Below are positions 55,318 through 64,000 of a DNA stretch of 64,000 bases, piece by piece; positions within the stretch are counted from its first letter, which is position 1; the number at the start of each line of letters is the position of its first letter. The translations under genes and the position numbers were made by a program. Source of the stretch: Siphlonurus alternatus (lineage: Eukaryota; Arthropoda; Insecta; Ephemeroptera; Siphlonuridae); NCBI GenBank assembly GCA_949825025.1, contig OX463781.1, positions 30,839,675 to 30,903,674 on the forward strand, read 5' to 3'. The notes beneath the pieces are model-generated. The model had not been told where the DNA came from. It was given only the letters and a program-made list of their open reading frames with translations, and made no database searches.

Positions 55318-57079
55318 CTAGTATCCCCGAAGTGGATGAGGGAGTGAAGATGTAAGTACAATACTGGGCAGACGAGGTAGCACGTGTGGTAGTGGCGATG
55401 TCTTCACCACGACCGCAGCTCTCCAGCAGTAGTCATGGAGCTGTAAACAATTCACAACTGGAGTCAAGTGAAGGGGTCAACAATTAAAACAATCACTATA
55501 TACAGATCATGTGTTAAATGTAAGCTGCGTATATTTTATGTAACTATAGGTCATGATGAATAAGAGCAGCAATTGAACTTATAACAGTATAATACTATAT
55601 ACACGAAAGAGTATGATTTTATGATATCTACATACTTGACTCTTGACATTCTTGACAAGATGAAATTTAAAAAATAAAATCAGTATTATAAGATAAAAGA
55701 TTATATGACTTGAGAGGGTTCAAATTTCTAAGGAAATAATTTCAGTGACATAAAAAAGTTTCATTTTCATATGTATATTTATATTTATGGTCCTAAATAA
55801 TTTCAATATAGTTATATTAATTTTAATGTAAATAAATATGCAGGCAGTTTATTACATTTTTTTCACAAAAAAAGTTTTCTATATACTTGCATCAATGGTG
55901 GTTTTCAAAACATTGTTTAAAATGTTTATATTATATACTAATGATGCTGGCTTTTTCATTGTACTGTACAATGTAGTACAGAACGTAACATACTGACACT
56001 GTTGGCAATAGTTATTGCTAGTTAAATATTATATTTAGGGTCATTTACTATAAATTAAGTAAAATGAATCAACAACTGTCCCGTGTTATGGTTCTCGATT
56101 TTCGCCGGACAGAATATATAATAGACATTTTACTCAAAAATACTTTGTTCACAAACAATGGGCAGAAAACGTATAGATTTTCTTTTTCTAAACTGGGAAA
56201 CAGCTTGCAGAACTATAAATTTCAGAACCTTTCATGCAGCATGCAGCTCAAATAAAATATAAGTCTGAATCTCTTTTCTTCTGACATGCAAAATGTCAAC
56301 GCGAGGTCAACTGGTGGTCACCAGCTGGACATTTTGACAACAGCTATAATATTTTTTTTTATTTCTTTTAAACTTATATTTAATTCACATGCAGTATCAA
56401 TATTACAACAATCTGGTTCGGTAACTTAATGGGAGGAAATTTAAGTGGCGGCGCCATATGAAATTCATTCGCCGCCCATGTGATATCATATAATAAGATA
56501 ACTTTTATGCTTGACTGGCGTCGCTTGAGTGAACCGCCGCCCGGCACTCTCAAACGCCTACGCATCCATCAGCACATGGCCTCGTGAAGTGGTCGCTGCC
56601 CCCCCAACCTCCAGCTAGACGAGATCCCCCGTAGTGTGCGTCATAAAGACTCAGCAATCAATCTTGATATCACGAGATGAAGACGAGGTCAATTTCAAGC
56701 TTTTTTTTTCCATGTTAATTCTCAGTTTATTTATCACTCAAGAACATAATATATGTAAAACAAAAGCAAAAAAATATATAATAAAAATAGATGAGCAAAT
56801 CCATATACAGAAGTAGATACTAGTACGACTAGTGTTATTCTTTTGCAACAATGAGGACGGTTTATTTTGAAACGGGGGCGCCTTCATAACAATGCAACCC
56901 GATCTGTTCGAGCGCCACATGGCAGGCTGCAGCAACAGGCAGTGGGGTGGGACCAAACGTTCAGCAGCAGCTCCCATGCATGAGCAGCACGTAGAACGAG
57001 GCGCTGGCTCGGGCAGATTTATCACCGCAGCTGAGCGCGAATAAATAAACCAAACCAACAGCATGAGAATCAACTCCAT
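55318..57079 (-). CDS. Weak candidate secreted-protein gene
   Basis: An ATG at 57079 opens a signal-peptide-like MELILMLLVWFIYSRSAAV followed by a GC-rich, cysteine-containing frame (STCCSCMG, NRSGCIV) to about 56850. Two further segments have splice-like ends and compatible phase: 56649-56562 (ends RPCADGC, donor GTAGGC) and 55440-55318 (acceptor tttacag, LHDYCWRAAVVVK, stop). The donor of the first segment could not be placed. The GC content of the segments against an AT-rich background is the main support. No family recognised. Confidence 0.2.
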
Positions 57080-57260
57080 ATGCCAGTAAATTACGATGAG
57101 CACGTGCTTATTGTAATAATTAAGTGATGGTGTCTCTCACGCTTTATTACATTATTCTTAAAGTGTCTTTTAAGTGCATGACTTTTTATTCACTCCGCGA
57201 AGTATAACAAGAAATACAAGAAATGCAACCCGCAAAGCATTTAAATAGTTGAGTTGTACA

Positions 57261-57331
<71 letters not shown>
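57261..57331. repeat. (TA)n microsatellite
   Basis: About 35 TA units. Confidence 0.95.
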
Positions 57332-57337
<6 letters not shown>

Positions 57338-58928
57338 TTACATATTAATAAACATGTGCAAGTTATCTTATAAGAAATCTTTATTACTGTCCTTTTTTTT
57401 TACGAGTTTAATCAGAGCGCGAGTAGTATTTCAACTATTTCAAGTAATACCTCCCCCCTCCCTCGTCCTCCAATTACAACTTCTTACAACGTTAATTCCT
57501 TATAAATTGATTGATAATAGCATCAGCACGAGACTCTTTGAAGTACACTCCAGATAAATTAGCTTTTTATGTTCTCATTTGGCTTTTGAATCCTGTCATG
57601 TTGCTGAGATTAAACTGAGCGTACGGTAAATGACAAGCGGTGGCGGCGCACTCACGGATAAATGATTGTGTAAGAAAATAGAGAGGGACTGATTATGACC
57701 TCAAGGTCCTAAGATCGATCCCCTCAAGCTGGACCGGATGTGACGGGTCCAGCTGAATTGAGACATCACTGGGAAGATGTTGGCTGGTCCACTGTTGCAA
57801 CTGAGGGGGAGGGGGGTCGCTCGCCGTGATAGAGTTCTTTGACTTCAATCGACCGCCCATGCACCAAGAATTGCCGAGCGATCAGCAGTGTTATATTCAC
57901 ATTGACAATAACACCAGGTGTTGTTAGTGGTCTATATTAAATGGAACCACAAAAATATGATATTCTCATACCTTTTTATTAAAAAGAAATATTAAAAGAT
58001 TTATTCCTGAACACCGTGACACAGGTTTTATGTTAGGGATTTACTTAGAAATTTATTCTTACATTTTATATGACTTAAAAGTCCTTATAAATTTGACAGC
58101 TTTTTTTTTTTTTTAACTTTTTTCTTTTATAATATGAAAGACCAATTGAAAAACATTATTGTCACACTTTTTTATGCACCATGTGGTGCTATATGCATAA
58201 CATTGAGTTGCAAGTATGTGACGTTAAAATAATAATAAATATTACTTTCAAGAAGTTACTTTGACTTTATGACAACATTTTCTTATTCTTTTTTACATAA
58301 AAATAAATATATTTTATTTATTTTAGAATATTCGAATGATAAAAAAAGTTAGTAGTTCCTATATAATAAAACGCAACGCATCTTGTTTTCTTTAAAATTA
58401 CAAAAGAGCTCTCTCCTTGGTAAGCTCGGGACAATAATCTCCGTGGAGCCAACATCCCATTGCGAGGTTGCCACGTCTCAGGGCCTGATCAAGTCACGCA
58501 CTGCGGGTCTTCGTGCACCTGCCGCCCCCCGCCCCCCACCTGAGCTGCTGTTGCTGATGTATTTATTAGACCAACTGGTTTACGCGCACAATAATGACTT
58601 GATCTTCGGTCGAACGGTAGCTCGACAGTCCAGAACACTGCAACCACCTTACTGAACGTATTTTTATAACTTTTGGAGCACCAAAATTACATTAAGAAAG
58701 GAATTCAAGACATGTGTACTTCATTAGCGTTAACAATTTGATCGACAAACATTCAGTATAAAACTACTGTATTATATCAATAATAATCTCTGCAGAATAA
58801 TATGAGTAAAAAAAAAAATCTTTTGCAAGTTAAAAGTTAAAAAAAAAATGTTTAAATATTAATAGCTGCATGCAGCTATATATATTTGTGTATTGATCAT
58901 AATATACCGCAGAGGGCTTTAGATTAAA

Positions 58929-58929
<1 letters not shown>
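57332..58929. other. Spacer with a GC-rich patch at 58400-58640
   Basis: The patch contains splice-like AG and GT sites on both strands but no frame that could be joined to another exon. The remainder is AT-rich. Confidence 0.35.

Positions 58930-58969
<40 letters not shown>
58930..58969. repeat. (TA)n microsatellite
   Basis: About 19 TA units, 70 bp left of a foldback element. Confidence 0.9.
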
Positions 58970-58971
<2 letters not shown>

Positions 58972-59040
58972 GCATTCGATTTAAATTTAATCTATCTGAT
59001 TGAATGTTATTTGTAATTTATGTATTATATTTATATATAT

Positions 59041-62000
59041 GGCTCCTAGGAATTGGTCCGAAGAGGAATTGGTCCGAAAAGGAATTGGTCCGAAAAAGAG
59101 GCGGTGCCAACGAGGAGTGGGGGGTTCTTAAAAACGTGTCAGATAAAATTGGCAACGCTGCAAACGATTCGGACCAATTCCGCTTTCGGACCATTTCCTC
59201 TAAATATGATTTATGTTTAATTTTGGTAGCATTACAAAGTGTAATCAGTAATCATTTTAAAAATGCAGTTAACTACTAAAAGTGCATTTATTGCAAATTG
59301 CAGACACTAACTTTATTTAAAAAAAAAAAAAAACAGACAGCCAAAAGAAGGCGAAGAATTGGTCCGAAAGGGGAATTGGTCCGAAAGCTTTAATATATCA
59401 ATTAAGAGGAATTGGTCCGAAAGCTTTATGATATCAATAAAGAGGAATTGGTCCGAAAACTTTATAATGTCAATTAAGAGGAATTGGTCCGAAAGCTTTA
59501 TAATATCAAGAAAGAAGAATTGGTCCGAAAGCTTTATAATATCAATAAAGAGGAATTGGTCCGAAAACTTTATAATGTCAATTAAGAGGAATTGGTCCGA
59601 AAGCTTTATTACATCAATATAGGAGGAATTGGTCCGAAAGCTTTATATTGTCAATTAAGAGGAATTGGTCCGAAAGCTTTATAATATCAAGAAAGAAGAA
59701 TTGGTCCGAAAGCTTTATAATGTCAATTAAGAGGAATTGGTCCGAAAGCTTTATTATATCAATTAAGAGGAATTGGTCCGAAAGCTTTATAATATCAATA
59801 AAGAGGAATTGGTCCGAAAGCTTTATAATGTCAATTAAGAGGAATTGGTCCTAAAGCTATATAATGTCAATTAAGAGGAATTGGTCCGAAAACTTTATAA
59901 TATCAATAAAGAGGAATTGGTCCGAAAGCTTTATAATGTCAATTAAGAGGAATTGGTCCGAAAGCTTTATAATGTCAATATAGAGGAATTGGTCCGAATG
60001 GGGAATTCGTCCGAAAGCTTTATTATATCAGTAAAGGGGAATCTGTCCTAAAATTTAATTTCATAAGTAGAGAGGAAACTGTCCGAAATGGGAATTCGTC
60101 TGAAATCTTTACTATATATATATATATATATATCAATAAAGAGGAATCTGCCATATATTTTAATTTTAAATTGGGGGTGTGGGGGAGGCCACTGCAGGCT
60201 CGTTTGTTTTTGTTTGAAACCCCATGATTAAAAAAAAGATAATGATCTAGTACAAAACTGCAAAACTGTGTATATATTATTTCTTCACGTACTAATTTTT
60301 TAATTTTTTCAATATGTACGTATGAGGTGATTTGACTTCGTTTCAATTTTTTAATATTTTACTAAGAAGAATAAGTTGTTATCTTTTAATTGTGCAGTTG
60401 CATAAAAAATTATTGAAGCTTTAAAAAAATCATTTTAAATACATTTTTAGCCAATAAGACAAGATGTAATAGTCTATCAAATGACAACATGCTTTAATTG
60501 AATAATTAAATATTTCCAATGTGCTTTTTGACCTTTTTCTGTCATCAGTACGTATATTTTTTTTTAAAAATAATTACATATTTTTATATTCATAATAATT
60601 ATATTGATTAAGGATTTCCCTAAAAATTACAATGATGGATGCTAATTTGTTATATAATTAATACCACAGAATCTTGTTATTTGTGTAGCTGAATTTTAAT
60701 AATTTGAATAATATTTACAAAAATATCACTGTATCCAAAAATTACATAGATATCATGACTGAAGTGATTTTTTAGCAATTTTGAATTCCACCCTTATTCC
60801 ATATTATTAATTTTTTATCATAAAATATTGTCATAAAATTTCATTTTATATTTTAGTTTGTGATATAATAAACCTTTCGGACCAATTCCTCTATATTGAT
60901 ATAATAAACCTTTCGGACCAATTCCTCTTAATTGACATTATAAAGTTTTCGGACCAATTCCTCTATATTGATATAATAAACCTTTCGGACCAATTCCTCT
61001 TAATTGACATTATAAAGTTTTCGGACCAATTCCTCTATATTGATATAATAAACCTTTCGGACCAATTCCTCTTAATTGACATTATAAAGTTTTCGGACCA
61101 ATTCCTCTATATTGATATAATAAACCTTTCGGACCAATTCCTCTTAATTGACATTATAAAGTTTTCGGACCAATTCCTCTTTATTGATATTATAAAGCTT
61201 TCGGACCAATTCTTCTTTCTTGATATTATAAAGCTTTCGGACCAATTCCTCTTAATTGACATTATAAAGTTTTCGGACCAATTCCTCTTTATTGATATTA
61301 TAAAGCTTTCGGACCAATTCTTCTTTCTTGATATTATAAAGCTTTCGGACCAATTCCTCTTAATTGACATTATAAAGTTTTCGGACCAATTCCTCTTTAT
61401 TGATATTATAAAGCTTTCGGACCAATTCCTCTTAATTGACATTATAAAGTTTTCGGACCAATTCCTCTATTTTGGCATTATAAAGCTTTCGGACCAATTC
61501 CTCTATATTGATATAATAAACCTTTCGGACCAATTCCTCTATATTGATATAATAAACCTTTCGGCCCAATTCCTCTTAATTGACAATACAAAGCTTTCGG
61601 ACCAATTCCTCTATATTGATGTAATAAAGCTTTCGGACCAATTCCTCTTAATTGACATTACAAAGTTTTCGGACCAATTCCTCTTTATTGATATTATAAA
61701 GCTTTCGGACCAATTATTCTTTCTTGATATTATAAAGCTTTCGGACCAATTCCTCTTAATTGACATTATAAAGTTTTCGGACCAATTCCTCTTTATTGAT
61801 ATCATAAAGCTTTCGGACCAATTCCTCTTAATTGATATATTAAAGCTTTCGGACCAATTCCCCTTTCGGACCAATTCTTCGCCTTCTTTTGGCCGTATTT
61901 TTTTTTTAAATAAAGTTAGTGTCTGCAATTTGCAATAAATGCACTTTTAGTAGTTAACTGCATTTTTAAAATGATTACTGATTACATTTTGTAATGCTAC

Positions 62001-62184
62001 CAAAATTAAAAAAAATCATATTTAGAGGAAATGGTCCGAAAGCGGAATTGGTCCGAATCGTTTGCAGCGTTGCCACTTTTATCTGACACGTTTTTAAGAA
62101 CCCCCCACTCCTCGTTGGCACCGCCTCTTTTTCGGACCAATTCCTTTTCGGACCAATTCCTCTTCGGACCAATTCTCTGGGGCC
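59041..62184. mobile_element. 3.1-kb foldback element with 36-bp minisatellite arms
   Basis: Ends GGCTCC / GGGGCC, each followed inward by three GAATTGGTCCGAA motifs, an approximately 130-bp unique inverted segment (GGCGGTGCCAACGAGGAGTG and complement), then long arrays of a 36-bp repeat (GGAATTGGTCCGAAAGCTTT plus TATAATATCAATAAAGA). The left array is about 18 units (59355-60000) and the right about 28 units in reverse orientation (60875-61870). The 0.8-kb centre is AT-rich and non-coding. TA-rich sequence flanks both ends. It is structurally like Drosophila FB/Galileo-type foldback elements, which is analogy only. The NWSESF peptide repeats read through it follow from the 36-bp period. Confidence 0.85.
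60120..60870. other. Non-repetitive centre of the 59041-62184 element
   Basis: AT-rich, with a short TA run at 60113-60132. No open frame resembling a transposase. Confidence 0.6.
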
Positions 62185-62603
62185 TATATATATTATAACA
62201 AGACACACTGTAATATATATTATAGACTGTGCATTTTATTATATATATATTATATAGTGGTACTTACAATTTTTACCACTTTATTCTTTATTGAAAATGA
62301 TTAACTTTGATGTTTAATTAAAAGATACAATTTAAAACATATTTTGTATTATAAAATATTGGATTAGACTGTGATTTTATCTATAATAGTATAGAAAAAA
62401 GTTAATTTATAATCAGTCAGCCGTTTAAGTCTCCGTAGAGCATAAATAAACCACACTTTTTTTTTTAAAGTTTGCATTTAATAAATAAATAAAGTTACGA
62501 TAATTAAGTTAAGTTGAAGTAAAAAAGTTCACACGTTGTTAGGAGTGTGCTTGTGTTAAACAAATGCGGCGGCGTTCGGTCAATATTGACTCAGGCTGTT
62601 GAC
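62185..62603. other. AT-rich spacer upstream of a candidate exon
   Basis: No element with defined ends. GC content rises from about 62540 toward the candidate start codon. Confidence 0.4.
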
Positions 62604-62733
62604 ATGAGGGCCGCACTACACACAAGCTGCCGCGCGCTAATCCTGCTCAAACAACGGTGGCCACGCGAGGCACGGCTAATCCAGACCTCGCGTAACTTCG
62701 GTGGGAGTACGGAGAATCAAATAGCTGATATGA
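62604..62733 (+). CDS. Possible first coding exon of a mitochondrial protein
   Basis: ATG at 62604 opens MRAALHTSCRALILLKQRWP, continuing with REARLIQTSRNFGG, an Arg-rich, acid-poor N-terminus like a mitochondrial targeting peptide. The frame ends at a good donor (ATGA then GTAAAT) after 43 codons plus one base. The next exon is not in view, and the identity of the protein is unknown. Confidence 0.33.
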
Positions 62734-63190
62734 GTAAATGTTAATTTGTCCGCAAGATTACACACGAGATTTAAAATTGGCGACTATTATTATCTGAATA
62801 AACCAGCGGTTTTCAAACTATGGGACGCGTCAGCATTGGGTTCGTCTGGAACTTCATGAAAATCGGGTAATGGCGACTAATGCTATATGGTTAATAAGGT
62901 AGGGAAATAGGAAAGCAGTGGGGAAGAAAAAATGGGACATCATCTTCGAACTGAATATTATCTGGGACTCGAGTCAAAAAGTTTGAAAACCGCTATCTGA
63001 TGAATTTGTGATTGCTAAAACTTTTATATTAAAAAAATAAATAAGAAAATAAATAAACAAAATATTGTCACCTATTTCATGAGAGTATAAGGTGACTAAG
63101 ATAAACTGTCCACTTTAAAATTTCAACTACTGTCTCAATTAAGCTGTCCAGCAGACAAAATTTATGTTTTGGGAGAGTTTTTACTAACCG
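62734..63190. other. Spacer between candidate exon and GAS1-like gene
   Basis: Contains an inverted repeat: GCGGTTTTCAAACTATGGGA at about 62802 is mirrored by the segment GACTCGAGTCAAAAAGTTTGAAAACCGC near 62966-62993 (inner part CAAACT / AGTTTG). This is probably a small MITE of about 190 bp. No exon seen. Confidence 0.4.
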
Positions 63191-63703
63191 TCAGGTATCC
63201 TTGGCTAATAGAGAGCGTAGCATGAGCTGGGCAGCGAGCACCAGTAACATATGTCCCAGTAGCAGTCCCTCGGTGGCTGCTGGAACTCCTGAGGACCGGG
63301 AGGCTGCCACCTCGTTGGTCTCAACATTGGGTGGTGGCGCAGGTGTGGAACCGGACGGTATCCGGTGGAGACACAACCTCGCCATGTTGTCCCGTATCCT
63401 CGGACAGTCGTAATCCTCGCGGCCATCACAGCGACACGACGCTAATTTGGCCGCCTTCTCTTGGCGCAGTAGAATGGCCAGGGAGTTATTGCAGCGGTGC
63501 GAGCAGCGTTTACCGTGGAACATGGCACGACACAGCCTGTGGTAATAGTCGAGTGCCGTGCTGCACAACGGGTCGGCCGCACAGATCCACTGCGCCACAC
63601 GGCACGACACAACAGTCTCGTTGCGCGTGGCCTGGAGCACCTGGGGACGGCACACCTCCACGCGTCGCTTTGTCTGTTCGCAGAAATCATCGTTGCAACG
63701 ACA
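63191..63703 (-). CDS. GAS1 / GDNF-family receptor alpha-like protein, last exon
   Basis: The acceptor ttcacag precedes 170 codons plus TGA. The exon starts in the closing part of one GDNF/GAS1 domain (CRCNDDFCEQTKRRVEVC) and then holds a whole second domain: SCRVAQWIC, DPLCSTALDYYHRLC, GKRCSHRCNNSL, ASCRCDG, DYDCPRIRDNMARLC. The 14 cysteines and the W--C---P-C---Y-YY--C spacing fit vertebrate GAS1 best. After a Pro/Ser-rich linker the C-terminus is hydrophobic (GLLLGHMLLVLAAQLML), consistent with a GPI-anchor signal. GAS1-type proteins are cell-surface co-receptors (Hedgehog and RET signalling in vertebrates). The first domain and signal peptide lie beyond the right edge. Confidence 0.75.
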   Translation of the reverse strand, partial: CRCNDDFCEQTKRRVEVCRPQVLQATRNETVVSCRVAQWICAADPLCSTALDYYHRLCRAMFHGKRCSHRCNNSLAILLRQEKAAKLASCRCDGREDYDCPRIRDNMARLCLHRIPSGSTPAPPPNVETNEVAASRSSGVPAATEGLLLGHMLLVLAAQLMLRSLLAKDT

Positions 63704-64000
63704 CTGTGAACAAACAACCCCTCTGTCAGTATTATACAAATCTACAAAATACAAATTAACAAATATCATTATATCCATTATAGTTCACGAAAATTACATG
63801 ATATATAGTGCTATTAATTATAATTATTATTATTTGTCACAACGTTCTCCTCTGTGAATACTGTACTTTTATCTTTTATAGTTTTATATATTTATATACA
63901 CTTAAAATAATTCCTACATTAAATCATCGATTACTAATTAAATTGATGTAGTTTGTTTTGACGCCATTGAGATCAAGTATCGCGGTGCAGGTGTAAATAA
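63704..64000 (-). other. Intron of the GAS1-like gene
   Basis: AT-rich sequence upstream of the last exon. No further exon of the gene is visible before the window ends. Confidence 0.5.

Noticed and set aside
59355..61870. CRISPR-like regularly spaced repeats
   Set aside because: The 36-bp units are contiguous minisatellite repeats without unique spacers, arranged as inverted arrays in a eukaryotic genome.
63201..63759. Plus-strand frames opposite the GAS1-like exon
   Set aside because: Shadow of a GC-rich exon. The minus strand has the cysteine pattern, the acceptor and the GPI tail.

Overview
This is eukaryotic nuclear DNA from an invertebrate, most likely an arthropod and possibly a crustacean. 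The evidence is multi-exon genes with short GT-AG introns, AT-rich DNA packed with long (TA)n, (GA)n, (GATT)n and (AGAAT)n microsatellites, a GPI-anchored Lazarillo-type lipocalin, and many palindromic DNA transposons. The species cannot be named from the sequence.

Layout. 1-7825 (minus): the N-terminal 664 codons, in 13 exons, of a DENND4/Crag Rab exchange factor whose 3' end lies outside the window. 7826-12210: leader or promoter sequence, AT-rich spacer and a decayed reverse-transcriptase tail. 12211-19146 (minus): a complete five-exon, 249-aa GPI-anchored lipocalin. 19147-20015: a short head-to-head promoter interval with a GTCACGTGAC palindrome. 20016-30620 (plus): a 26-exon rotatin (RTTN/Ana3) centriole-assembly gene, apparently without its usual N-terminal domain. 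33155-42008: an 8.85-kb hAT-like element with an 8-bp target duplication, containing three 2.25-kb tandem units, a broken zinc-finger/CXC gene and nested MITEs. 43312-52503 (minus): a four-exon model, with matching splice phases, for a small secreted cysteine-containing protein that I do not recognise. 52.5-58.7 kb: GC-rich promoter-like islands and weak candidate first exons. 59041-62184: a foldback element with arms made of a 36-bp minisatellite. 62604-62733 (plus): a possible first exon with a mitochondrial presequence. 63191-63703 (minus): the last exon of a GAS1/GDNF-receptor-like GPI protein.

The genes do not form a pathway. The common theme is structural. Introns and spacers are repeatedly occupied by foldback or long-TIR elements (1.66-kb family x3, 1.69-kb, 3.1-kb, and two MITE families), many of them placed exactly inside TA-dinucleotide runs. 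Several carry TGACGTCA, GTCACGTGAC or X-box-like motifs that could act as regulatory sites. Exon boundaries were derived by hand from splice sites, reading phase and family resemblance remembered from known proteins. No database search or computation was run.
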